Under the pieces are notes generated by a model. That model did not search any database. It was not told the origin of the DNA and worked only from the letters and a program-made list of their open reading frames with translations. Shown here piece after piece: positions 32,938 through 40,928 of a DNA stretch of 64,000 bases. Location of the stretch: assembly GCF_000374925.1 (NCBI RefSeq), contig NZ_KB895551.1:1-64000 (forward strand), given 5' to 3'. The translations under genes were made by a program, and so were the position numbers. Every line of letters starts with the position of its first letter. Positions within the stretch are counted from its first letter, which is position 1. This stretch comes from Arthrobacter sp. 131MFCol6.1. Lineage in GTDB: Bacteria; Actinomycetota; Actinomycetes; Actinomycetales; Micrococcaceae.

Positions 32938-33391
32938 CCTCGTAGTCCTTAATCAGTGTGACCTTCTCGGCCGAGGCGGAGGTTTCGTCGAATGTGTAGG
33001 TCAGCCATTCCCGGGCCAGCCGGCGGGCCAGTTCCAGGCCGACGACGCGCTGGCCGAAGGTGAGGACCTGGGCGTTGTTGCTCAGGATGGCCCGTTCCAC
33101 CGAGAAGCTGTCGTGCGCGGTGACGGCCCGGACGCCCGGGACCTTGTTCGCGGCGATGGCCACGCCCAGGCCGGTGCCGCACACCAGCAGGGCGCGGTCG
33201 GCCTCGCCGGAGGCGACGAGTTCGGCGGCGGCAATGGCCACGGACGGGTACGGGGTATGGCTGGTGGCGTCAACGCCGACGTCACGGACGGACTCGACGA
33301 GCCCGCTGGCTTCCAGGTCTGCCTTCAGAGCTTCCTTGTACTCGAATCCGGCGTCGTCGGCCCCGATGACCAGGCGCAGTTTGGCGCTCAT
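32921..33391 (-). CDS. RpiB/LacAB-family isomerase, probable tetrulose-phosphate isomerase (EryI type)
   Basis: A 156-residue protein from ATG 33391 with AAGGAG upstream; the start overlaps the kinase stop by 4 nt. Cys71 in [14 protein letters not shown] and His93 in TAHDSF are the expected base and ring-opening residues. The usual DHAG motif is DDAG (Asp12-Asp13), so His is replaced at the substrate pocket. RpiB relatives in erythritol pathways (EryI, DerI) convert D-erythrulose-4-phosphate to D-erythrose-4-phosphate. Ribose-5-phosphate isomerase activity cannot be ruled out. Confidence 0.8.
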   Translation of the reverse strand: MSAKLRLVIGADDAGFEYKEALKADLEASGLVESVRDVGVDATSHTPYPSVAIAAAELVASGEADRALLVCGTGLGVAIAANKVPGVRAVTAHDSFSVERAILSNNAQVLTFGQRVVGLELARRLAREWLTYTFDETSASAEKVTLIKDYEGVTSC

Positions 33392-35145
33392 GCGTTCTCC
33401 TTGACTGTTTTTCCCTCGACTGTTTCCTCGAGGAGAGTGTTGTGAATTGCTCGGACGATCAGTGCCATGGACACCGCGCCCGCGTCCGGGGTGCCGAGGC
33501 TCTTCTCGGCGTGCGGCCGGGCGCGGCCCATGAGGGGCAGGAGCTGGGCGGTGTCTTCTGCGGCCTGCTGCGCAACGGTGGCCGCGGCGCCCCAGGCCTC
33601 CGTGAGGGATCCCCCGGCGTCCACGCCGCCGGCGAGGGCGTCGCGGAACGGGACCAGGACGTCCACGAGGGTTTTGTCGCCCGGCGCGGCCTTGCCGAAG
33701 TCCATGATGGCGGCCGCGGCGCCGGCGACTCCGGCGGCGACAGCGCCGGCGTCGGGGGCGGTGGCGTTGCCGAGCGTATCCCCGACGGCCCGGAGGGCCA
33801 TGCCCCACAGCGCGCCGGAAGTGCCGCCGGCTTTGTCGGCCCAGGCGTCGCCGGCGAGGTGGAGGGTGGTGGCTGCGCCGGCACCGCGGGCGACGGCGGC
33901 TGCCGCGGCGTCGACGGCGGCGCGGACGCCGCGCTCCATGCCGATGCCGTGGTCACCGTCGCCGGCGACCGCGTCGATCCGGCCCAGTTCCTCGGCGTTA
34001 GCGTCCACGACGTCCTTCGCGGCCCCCAGCGCGGCCAGGACCCGGACGGCAGCGGCGCGGGATTCGTCGGAGGCGTCCGGGATGGCCGCCTCGATCTCGG
34101 CGAGGTCGGTGAAGTCCGTGGCTTCCAGGGCCGCCGCCGTGACGGCGCCGCGGCGGAAGGCCGGGGCGTCGGCGGGCGCGTGCCAGAGGGTCTCGAGTTC
34201 GTCGTCGAGCCAGAAGAGGGTCAGGGAGGTGCCGGCCATGTCGAAACTGGTCACGAGTTCACCCACCTGCGGGTCGACGGCTTCCAGTCCGGCCGCGGCC
34301 AGGAGCTGGGCGACGCGGCGGTAGACCACGAACAGTTCCTCGTATTTGACGCTGCCCAGGCCATTGAGGATCGGGACCACGCGGGCGCCTGCCACCTCGA
34401 CGCCGTCGGGGATTTCGGTGAGGAGCTTGGCGACGAGGAGTTCGGCGAGTTCGTCCGCCGTCGGGATGTCTGTTTCGCCGATGCCCGGTTCGCCGTGGAT
34501 GCCCATCCCGACGGCCATGCGGCCCTCGGGGACCGAGAAGAGCGGGCGGTCCGCGCCCGGCAGCGTGCAGCCGGTGAAAGCGACGCCGAACGATCGGGTG
34601 CGGTGGTTGGCGCGCTCGGCGATCGCAACGGTCTGGTCCATGGTGTGCCCGGCCTCGGCGGCAGCGGCGGCGACCTTGAAGACCGTGAGGTCGCCGGCGA
34701 TCCCGCGGCGCTTGGCGTGCTCGGCCGGCGGGGCGGAGGAGACGTCGTCGGTGACGGCGATGCTGCGGCAGTCGATGCCTTCGGCGCGGAGCCGGGCCTG
34801 GGCCTGGTTGAAGTGCAGGACGTCGCCGGCGTAGTTGCCGTAGCCCAGGAGGACGCCGCCGCCGTTGCTGGCGGCCTTGGCCACGGTGTAGATCTGCTGG
34901 GCGGACGGGGACGCGAAGAGGTTGCCCATCGCGGCACCGTGGGCCAGGCCCTGGCCCACGAGTCCGGCGAAGGCGGGGTAGTGTCCGGAGCCGCCGCCGA
35001 TCACGAGCGCCACACTGCCCGGGGTGCTGTGGGTGTTGCGGACGACGCCGCCGGAGACGCGCCTGACCCAGCGGCTGTGGGAGGCGACGAAGCCTTCGAT
35101 CATTTCGTCAGCAAAGGCTGCGGGGTCATTGAACAGGCGGGTCAT
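33388..35145 (-). CDS. Dihydroxyacetone-kinase-family kinase (DhaK-DhaL fusion), probable erythrulose-type ketose kinase
   Basis: A 585-residue ATP-dependent kinase from ATG 35145 behind AGGAG. The N-terminal DhaK domain (1 to about 330) keeps the covalent His217 (GMGIHGEPG) and Asp108 (NYAGDVLHF). The canonical substrate loop GHEPAH is changed to GHYPAF, so Tyr56 and Phe59 replace Glu and His. The DhaL domain (about 380-585) binds ATP-Mg through [12 protein letters not shown]. Related kinases phosphorylate D- or L-erythrulose. A hairpin separates it from the upstream transporter gene, and the isomerase genes follow with overlaps. Confidence 0.85.
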   Translation of the reverse strand: MTRLFNDPAAFADEMIEGFVASHSRWVRRVSGGVVRNTHSTPGSVALVIGGGSGHYPAFAGLVGQGLAHGAAMGNLFASPSAQQIYTVAKAASNGGGVLLGYGNYAGDVLHFNQAQARLRAEGIDCRSIAVTDDVSSAPPAEHAKRRGIAGDLTVFKVAAAAAEAGHTMDQTVAIAERANHRTRSFGVAFTGCTLPGADRPLFSVPEGRMAVGMGIHGEPGIGETDIPTADELAELLVAKLLTEIPDGVEVAGARVVPILNGLGSVKYEELFVVYRRVAQLLAAAGLEAVDPQVGELVTSFDMAGTSLTLFWLDDELETLWHAPADAPAFRRGAVTAAALEATDFTDLAEIEAAIPDASDESRAAAVRVLAALGAAKDVVDANAEELGRIDAVAGDGDHGIGMERGVRAAVDAAAAAVARGAGAATTLHLAGDAWADKAGGTSGALWGMALRAVGDTLGNATAPDAGAVAAGVAGAAAAIMDFGKAAPGDKTLVDVLVPFRDALAGGVDAGGSLTEAWGAAATVAQQAAEDTAQLLPLMGRARPHAEKSLGTPDAGAVSMALIVRAIHNTLLEETVEGKTVKENA

Positions 35146-35181
35146 GGGGGTACTCCTGGAAGAAGAAAAAGCTGCTTGGTG

Positions 35182-35218
35182 GGTGCCCGCCGCGGCCGTG
35201 TGGCACGCGGCGGGCACC
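35182..35218 (-). promoter_or_regulatory. Intra-operon hairpin between the transporter and kinase genes
   Basis: Perfect 13-bp stem (GGTGCCCGCCGCG at 35182-35194, complement at 35206-35218) with an 11-nt loop and no U-tract. It would adjust the ratio of transporter to enzyme message or protect a processed end. Confidence 0.65.
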
Positions 35219-35266
35219 GGTTTGTTGGGAGCGCGCCGGCAGAGGACTTCGCCGCCGCTGCGTCCG

Positions 35267-36631
35267 TTAGCGGGCGGCTGCGGACTCCGCGGCCGCTGAG
35301 TCCGCAGTTTCAGGGGCGGCCGTGGCGTTGCCGGCGCCGTTGCGGGCCAGCACCATCATGAGGACGGCGGAGAGGAGCATGAAGCCGCCGACGACGAACA
35401 TGGGGACCGTGTAGCCGCCGGTCCAGTCCTTGAGCCAGCCCGTGACGTAGCCCGCGCTGAAGCCGGCCAGGTTGCCCACGGTGTTGATCAGGGCGATCCC
35501 GGCGGCGGCCGCTGCCCCGGTGAGGAACTGGGTGGGGACGGTCCAGAAGTTCGGCAGTGCAGCGAAGATGGACATCGCCGTGAGGGTGATGACGGCGATC
35601 GTCGCTGCCGGCGATCCGGCAAAGAGGGCCAGCGGGATGCTCAGGCCGCCGACGAGGGCGGGGACGGCAATGTGCCACGTCTTGACCCCGCGCTTGGTGG
35701 CGTCCTTGGACCAGAAGTACAGGGCAAAGGCGGCCGGCAGGTACGGGATGGCCGTGATGAGGCCCTTCTGGAAGACGTCGAACTTGGTGCCGTACAGGCC
35801 TTCGAAGCCGGAGATGATGGTTGGCAGGAAGAAACCGAGTGCGTACAAGCCGTAGATGAAGCCGAAGTAGATCAGGGCGAGCATCCAGACGCGGCCGTTG
35901 CCGAAGACGGTGCGGACGCTGACGTGCTTGTTGGTGGCGGCGGTTTCGTTCTTTTCCTGCTCCAGCGCGCCGGTCAGCCAGGTCTTCTCTTCAGCGCTCA
36001 GCCATTTGGCCTTGGCCGGGGAGTCCGCGAGGTAGAACCAGGCGGCGACACCGATCAGGATTGCGGGGATGGCCACGCCGAAGTACATGACACGCCAGCC
36101 TTCAAGGCCAAAGAGGCCGTGCTGCTGGATGAGGAGGGCGGCGAGCGGGGCTCCGATGACCGTGGTCAGCGGCTGGGCCAGGTAGAACAGGGCCAGGATC
36201 TTGCTGCGGTGCCGCGACGGGACCCACAGGCTGAGGAAGAGGATGGCGCCGGGGAAGAAGCCGGCCTCGGCGACGCCCAGGATGAAGCGCAAAATATAGA
36301 GCTGCTCAACGCTGCCCACCCAGGTGAAGAGCAAGGAGACAATGCCCCAGCTGACCATGATGCGGGCCAGCCAGCGGCGGGCTCCGAACTTGTGCAGGGC
36401 GAGGTTGCTGGGGACTTCCAGCAGGATGTAGCCGATGAAGAAGACGCCGGAGGCGAAGCCGAACTGGGCCGCCGAGAGGGCGAGATCGGTGTTCATGCCG
36501 TTGGGGCCGGCGAAGGAGATGGCCGTGCGGTCCAGATAGTTGATGAAGAACATGAGAGCGACAAACGGCACCAGCCGCACTGCCACTTTCTTGATTGCAG
36601 ATCTTTCGACCACTGATTGCGTGGTGTCCAC
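35267..36631 (-). CDS. MFS transporter, anion:cation symporter (ACS) family
   Basis: A 454-residue transporter with twelve predicted helices and GTG start at 36631 behind AAGGAG. The segment FINYLDRTAISFAGPNGMNT and RFILGVAEAGFFPGAILFLS with SRHRSKILALFY place it in the ACS family with tartrate, galactarate and rhamnonate carriers. This suggests uptake of a sugar acid or other organic anion by proton symport, although the downstream kinase looks ketose-specific. It is the first gene of the operon, driven by a promoter overlapped by a palindromic operator. Confidence 0.88.
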   Translation of the reverse strand: MDTTQSVVERSAIKKVAVRLVPFVALMFFINYLDRTAISFAGPNGMNTDLALSAAQFGFASGVFFIGYILLEVPSNLALHKFGARRWLARIMVSWGIVSLLFTWVGSVEQLYILRFILGVAEAGFFPGAILFLSLWVPSRHRSKILALFYLAQPLTTVIGAPLAALLIQQHGLFGLEGWRVMYFGVAIPAILIGVAAWFYLADSPAKAKWLSAEEKTWLTGALEQEKNETAATNKHVSVRTVFGNGRVWMLALIYFGFIYGLYALGFFLPTIISGFEGLYGTKFDVFQKGLITAIPYLPAAFALYFWSKDATKRGVKTWHIAVPALVGGLSIPLALFAGSPAATIAVITLTAMSIFAALPNFWTVPTQFLTGAAAAAGIALINTVGNLAGFSAGYVTGWLKDWTGGYTVPMFVVGGFMLLSAVLMMVLARNGAGNATAAPETADSAAAESAAAR

Positions 36632-36743
36632 ATTGACTCCTTGATGTCGGGATCCCGGCAGCCTCCTGCGCTGGAAGCATGGGGATTGGTCTCATCGCGT
36701 AGTTCCGGAAAGCTGGCCAGGCCCAACTAAGCGTGTGATAAAA

Positions 36744-36773
36744 ACCATAAGGCGTCTCACTCAAATTGGTCAA
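36744..36773 (-). promoter_or_regulatory. Promoter of the six-gene operon
   Basis: TTGACC at 36773-36768 and TATGGT at 36749-36744 on the minus strand, 18-nt spacing. The start would fall near 36737. The -35 box is part of the palindromic operator. Confidence 0.65.
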
Positions 36774-36782
36774 CCGGTTGAC
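36769..36782. promoter_or_regulatory. Palindromic operator for the FadR-type regulator
   Basis: Perfect 14-bp palindrome GTCAACCGGTTGAC, flanked by TTG and GTG, in the divergent region between the transporter and regulator genes. It overlaps the -35 box of the operon promoter, as expected for a repressor site. Confidence 0.7.
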
Positions 36783-36838
36783 GTGTTTATTTCAGCGACG
36801 GAAGTCTGCATGGCCCGGCGGGTGCGTGTTGTTACGCT

Positions 36839-37603
36839 TTGAAGGTGTCCGTTAACTCCGCCGCTTCGACGGCAAAAATCAGTGCTGCGCTCGGTTCTAT
36901 GGAGCAGGGCTCTGTTGTGTCCGAAGTCGCGGAACGCCTCTTGGGCTACTTCACGAGCGGTGAAATTGCCGTGGGAACCCGCCTGCCGGCCGAGCGCCAA
37001 CTCGCCGCCTCGCTGGGGGTCGGACGCTCCGCCGTCCGCGAGGCCCTCGCGGCGCTGGAGATCCTTGGGATTGTCATTGTCCGGCCGGGTTCCGGAACGT
37101 ACCTTCGAGACGGCATTTCCGAGCTCCTCCCCCGCACGCTGAGCTGGGGCCTCATGCTGGGCGCCCCGCGCACGCGCGAACTGGTGGAATTGCGCGGCGG
37201 GCTCGAGGTGCAGGCCGGCCAGTTGGCGGCGCAGCGGATTACCGACGACGCCCTGGACCGGATGCGCGCCAATCTGGCCACGATGGAGCGCAGCCTCGAG
37301 GACCTGGCGACGTTTGTGGAGGCCGACGCGGCGTTCCACCGCGAAATCGCCGCAGCCTCCGGCAACCAGGTCCTGCAGGAACTGCTCCAGAGCATCCGGT
37401 CGCTGCTGCGCATCTGGGTTGACCGCGCTCTGACGGACGAAGGGCACGCGGCATCGGCCCTGGCCGAGCACCGGGAGATCTTCCGCGCCCTGGAATCACG
37501 CGATGAGGCCGCCGTGACGGCAGCCATGCGCTCCCACATGGACACGGCCTCCCGGCGCCTCCTGGCCGGGTTCGACGCCGACCAGGGCTCCGCCGGAGGC
37601 TGA
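36839..37603 (+). CDS. FadR/GntR-family repressor of the adjacent operon
   Basis: A 254-residue regulator (from TTG 36839; GTG 36845 and ATG 36899 are alternatives and none has a clear ribosome site). The winged helix is at about 22-90 (RLPAERQLAASLGVGRSAVR, LEILGIVIVRPGSGTYLRDG) and an FCD effector domain at about 105-245 (LVELRGGLEVQAGQLAAQR, EADAAFHREIAAASGN). It diverges from the transporter gene, and a 14-bp palindrome overlaps that gene's promoter. The effector is probably the imported substrate or a phosphorylated intermediate. Confidence 0.88.
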   Translation: MKVSVNSAASTAKISAALGSMEQGSVVSEVAERLLGYFTSGEIAVGTRLPAERQLAASLGVGRSAVREALAALEILGIVIVRPGSGTYLRDGISELLPRTLSWGLMLGAPRTRELVELRGGLEVQAGQLAAQRITDDALDRMRANLATMERSLEDLATFVEADAAFHREIAAASGNQVLQELLQSIRSLLRIWVDRALTDEGHAASALAEHREIFRALESRDEAAVTAAMRSHMDTASRRLLAGFDADQGSAGG

Positions 37604-37646
37604 AGCCGGCTAACGCCTCCTCACCCCACGCACGAGTTCGACGCGC

Positions 37647-37712
37647 GAATTCGCCGGAAGCCTGCGAGCCCGCCGGACTTTTCCGGCGGGCTCGCAGCTT
37701 TCCGGCGAATTC
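37647..37712. repeat. Dispersed palindromic repeat, family 1, copy C
   Basis: A 66-bp palindrome from GAATTCGCCGGAAGCCTGCG to TTCCGGCGAATTC, nearly perfect over its whole length, between two convergent genes. This is the cleanest copy of the family and differs from copy B at only a few positions. Confidence 0.88.
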
Positions 37713-37729
37713 GGCCGGTGCGAGGCCCG

Positions 37730-38500
37730 TCAGCCGCGTCTCCTGTCGCGGTCCGGCACATCCTTTCCGAGCCAGGCGCTCACCAGCAGCCACACGGACC
37801 ACACCAGAATCAGGACGATTCCCGAGAGCGTGGGAATGGTGTTGGCCGGGGAGAAACCTACGGCCCCGATGATCCAGCCCTGGGCGAGGTAGGCGAGCCC
37901 GGAAAGCGCCATGAGATAGCCGATCAGCCGGGAAATGCGGCGGGCACCGACGACCACGGCCCCGGTCAGGATGAGTGCTGCACCCAGCACGAAGCTTTGG
38001 TAACTGCGCATCCCCCACTCCAGCCACCGGATGCCCTCGGCCGTCGCAAACCGCGCAGCCCTCTCCGGCTCCGGAGCCGCAAACCAGGCGTCCACGGCGT
38101 GCTTCAGTGCGACGCCGTCGACAGCTTGGAGCGCGGCATACAGCGCCAGTGCCGCGACGGCAGCCACAGCGCCGAAGCGGGCTGTCCAGGTCATGGTCCC
38201 GTCCGGTCCTTTCAGGACCATCAGCAGGACCAGCAGCCCGGCGATCAGAAGCGCCATGCCGACGAACTGACCGAGGTGGACGGCCGTCCAGATGCTGCTG
38301 CCGGCATACTCCGTGAAGGTCGCCGGGTGGTCGTTGGCGCTGGCCGTATCGGCATGGAGCAGCCCGGCGACCACGGACAGCGCGAAGCCGGCAAACGCCA
38401 GCGTGGCGGCCAGGCGCAGCGGCGCACGGGCTGATGACGGGCGCCCGGACTCGGCCGAAGCCGCCGGCCGCGGATTATGATCTGTGCCGTACTTCTTCAT
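37730..38500 (-). CDS. Integral membrane protein of unknown function
   Basis: A 256-residue protein with about six membrane helices (for example LRLAATLAFAGFALSVVAGL and LGQFVGMALLIAGLLVLLMV) after a polar N-terminal tail of 25 residues. The external loop has HADTASANDHPATFTEYAG, conserved-looking but without a recognised motif. An AVDGVALKHAVDAWFAAPEP segment lies between helices. Similar proteins are annotated only as hypothetical or DUF4386-like. It is monocistronic and convergent with the FadR-type gene across palindrome copy C. Confidence 0.75.
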   Translation of the reverse strand: MKKYGTDHNPRPAASAESGRPSSARAPLRLAATLAFAGFALSVVAGLLHADTASANDHPATFTEYAGSSIWTAVHLGQFVGMALLIAGLLVLLMVLKGPDGTMTWTARFGAVAAVAALALYAALQAVDGVALKHAVDAWFAAPEPERAARFATAEGIRWLEWGMRSYQSFVLGAALILTGAVVVGARRISRLIGYLMALSGLAYLAQGWIIGAVGFSPANTIPTLSGIVLILVWSVWLLVSAWLGKDVPDRDRRRG

Positions 38501-38677
38501 GGCATCGCCCGTTTCGTGCCGAGGCGCGGGGTGCGCGAACTGCGCGCCTGGTCGCTGGCCCCCTAAGCGCAGGCTACGCCGATTGCGTCCGCGGAGCCAC
38601 GGACCTTCGATCGGTATATCGCGGCCGCACGTGCGACCCGGCCGGACCGCCCGTTATTCTGGACACCGCCGCACCCA

Positions 38678-39589
38678 TTAGGACTGCGCTCGTCCATGGC
38701 CTAGACGCGCAGCGAAGCGCGCGACGGCGTCTTCCGGAGTTGGCGCGGGACCGAAGAGTTCGGCCTGGCGGCTCGTCTTGGCCACGTAACGTCCGGTATC
38801 GAACCAGGCCGCCATGGCTCCCATGTCTTTCATGAGCGGGGCGGACTTTCCCGCAACCTTGCCTACAGCCCGGAGCAGTCCCGTGGGAACGGACACGACC
38901 CTAATTTTCTTGTTCGCCAGCCGCGACACCAGATCAGCGCCCTCCTGCATGCTGATCGGACGGCTCCAGCCGAGATCGATGCGTTCCCCGTCGGCGATGT
39001 CCGCGTCAACGGCCTCCGCGAGATAAGTCGCGACGTCGCTGACCAGAACAAATGTCAGCGGGACGCTTTTGGAGCCGAGCCAGACGATCCGGCCCTTCTC
39101 AAACGGGTCACCGCCCATCTGGGCGATCTGATCGAAAAATGCTCCGGGACGCAGGGCGACGAACGGGACACCGAGTTCTTCGAGTTTGTCCTCGGCGAGC
39201 TTCTTGTGCCAGAAATGCGGCACATTGGGTGTCTGGTCGCTCGTGAGGATGCTGGTGAGCACGAAGCGCGGCACCCCGGCCTTGCTGGCGGCGATGGCGA
39301 GATTGGCGTTGCCACGCGTGTCGATCTCGTGGGCGTTCTTGTTCTTCCCGGTGTACCCGGCCGCCGTCGTGATTACCGCGGCGGTGCCAGACATCGCGGC
39401 GACGAGCGAATCGAGGTCGAGCATGTCGCCCCGGGCTATCTCGACGCCCTTGGCCTCGAGTTTGCCCGCGTCCGAGCTCGGGCGGACAAGCGCCCGCACC
39501 TTCTTGCCCCGGGAAAGAAGCCGGTCGACGACCTGACCACCGAGCGATCCCGTTGCACCGACCACCAGCACAGGTCCCTGTTCAGACAT
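38678..39589 (-). CDS. NmrA-like NAD(P)-binding protein
   Basis: A 303-residue atypical SDR with ATG behind AGGAG. VLVVGATGSLGGQVVDRLLS is the dinucleotide motif and RALVRPSSDAGKL suggests NADP binding. VPRFVLTSILTSDQ and FVALRPGAFFDQIAQMGGDP follow the NmrA/QOR2 pattern, where the catalytic Tyr-Lys pair is absent. Such proteins act as redox sensors or quinone reductases. The role here is unknown. It is monocistronic, about 120 nt downstream of the DUF1992 gene on the same strand. Confidence 0.82.
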   Translation of the reverse strand: MSEQGPVLVVGATGSLGGQVVDRLLSRGKKVRALVRPSSDAGKLEAKGVEIARGDMLDLDSLVAAMSGTAAVITTAAGYTGKNKNAHEIDTRGNANLAIAASKAGVPRFVLTSILTSDQTPNVPHFWHKKLAEDKLEELGVPFVALRPGAFFDQIAQMGGDPFEKGRIVWLGSKSVPLTFVLVSDVATYLAEAVDADIADGERIDLGWSRPISMQEGADLVSRLANKKIRVVSVPTGLLRAVGKVAGKSAPLMKDMGAMAAWFDTGRYVAKTSRQAELFGPAPTPEDAVARFAARLGHGRAQS

Positions 39590-39710
39590 TGATATCTCCT
39601 GGATGTTTTCTCTGCTGCAGCGGCGAAGGGCCGGCCCCGAGTAATGAGCCGAAGGAGTCCGGCGTCGACAATCTGACCGGCGTCGACGATTGGCTTAAGT
39701 TCGGCGGCGC

Positions 39711-40316
39711 CTAACCGGTCCCGTTCCAGAGCCGCCGCCACCAGGGCCGCTTCGGCTCCGGCTCCGGAGGGGCGACGGCGGCCGCGGCAGCCCGGCGGCC
39801 CCGCCAGCGGTCCAGTTCGACGTCGACGTCGCGCGTTTTGGTGATCACGGGCGGTCCGCCCTGAAGCTGCCGCCGGGCATCGATGATCCGGGCGTTGAAG
39901 TCCTCCACGATCTCGCGGACCTGCTTCTCACTGAACTGGGCATCGAGCCGCGCGTCGAGCCCGGCGTCCTCGGTGCGGAGCAGGATCGCCTTCGGGCCCA
40001 GGCCCGAGATGTTCTCCCGCTGGATCAGGCCCTTGACCCACCAGTCTGGGTCGTACGCCTCACCCAGCCCGGGAATGGGTTTGCCGGCGTACTTGAGGTT
40101 GTCGAACTTGCCCTGCGCCATGGCGTCCCGGATCAGGTATTCGGCCTTGGCGGCGTCGTCGATCTTGGCGCGCTTTTGCCGGAGCTCTTCCTCAGCGGCG
40201 TTGAGCTCGCCGTTCTCCTGGGCGGTGCTGCCCGAGGCCCGCACGGCCCGGAGTTCCGCGGCCCGCTCCACCCTGCGCCGGAACGCGCTGTTGGAACCAC
40301 TTACTCCGCTGCTCAT
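39711..40316 (-). CDS. DUF1992 (DnaJ-homologue C28-like) protein
   Basis: A 201-residue protein from ATG 40316. AEYLIRDAMAQGKFDNLKYA and GKPIPGLGEAYDPDWWVKGL are the signature of DUF1992, a domain shared with the eukaryotic DNAJC28 proteins but lacking a J domain. A charged helical region follows (LDAQFSEKQVREIVEDFNARI) and the C-terminus is basic and Trp-rich (KRPWWRRLWNGTG), which could touch the membrane. The cellular role is unknown. Confidence 0.85.
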   Translation of the reverse strand: MSSGVSGSNSAFRRRVERAAELRAVRASGSTAQENGELNAAEEELRQKRAKIDDAAKAEYLIRDAMAQGKFDNLKYAGKPIPGLGEAYDPDWWVKGLIQRENISGLGPKAILLRTEDAGLDARLDAQFSEKQVREIVEDFNARIIDARRQLQGGPPVITKTRDVDVELDRWRGRRAAAAAVAPPEPEPKRPWWRRLWNGTG

Positions 40317-40561
40317 CAGCCACCACCGTCCTCGCCTGCCGGAATCGCGGATCTGCCTTCCAGTATGGGGAACGGCCGGGCGGCGGCAAAAGGTCCGTCC
40401 AGCGGCGAACCGCGACAATTGCAACCCGCCTCCTCGCCGAGACGGGATCCTTACACTCCCGTAACGCGGTGTTAACCCGCCCGTGCGAGGCTGGGGACTT
40501 CGGATAAAACTAAGCATCCTTCCCATCCCTTCTGCACAGCAGATCTCGAGGAGTTGCAGCC

Positions 40562-40795
40562 GTGAACAGCCAAAACCAGAGTGCGTCCGGAAGCCCCCTA
40601 CAAACCAGCCGCGAGGAAGCGCCAGAGGATCAGAGCAGCACGCACGTCACACATGTCCGCGAAGACGTGGCCATGGCCGGACGGTGCGCCAACGTCCACC
40701 TGCCCACCGGGCGAACGTGCACGCTGCCCGCGCGCCACCCCGGCTCGTGCAACTTCGTCGGGCCCGAGGAGACGGAAAACGCCGCCGTCCACTAG
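40562..40795 (+). CDS. Small protein with Cys-His motif
   Basis: A 77-residue protein from a GTG behind GAGGAG, 8 nt spacing. The first half is polar and disordered. The second half contains GRCANVHLPTGRTCTLPARH followed by PGSCNF, three Cys and two His with regular spacing that could bind Zn2+. Short proteins with this RC-N-H-GRTC-H-C arrangement occur widely in actinobacteria without assigned function. It stands before the glycosyltransferase gene. Confidence 0.65.
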   Translation: MNSQNQSASGSPLQTSREEAPEDQSSTHVTHVREDVAMAGRCANVHLPTGRTCTLPARHPGSCNFVGPEETENAAVH

Positions 40796-40928
40796 AACAC
40801 AGGGCAGCAGGACGAAGCGCACCCCATACGCAGTTTTGCGCAAGGATTCCGGCGGATCCGGTCACGGGTGCCATGCCGCGGCTACGCTGATCGGACATTG
40901 AGCACCGGATCTAGCTGAGGGAGATCAC

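Noticed and set aside
38501-38677. Possible gene in the gap between the membrane protein and NmrA-like genes
   Set aside because: The frames are short, Arg/Pro-rich, without ribosome sites. I see nothing supportable in this gap.
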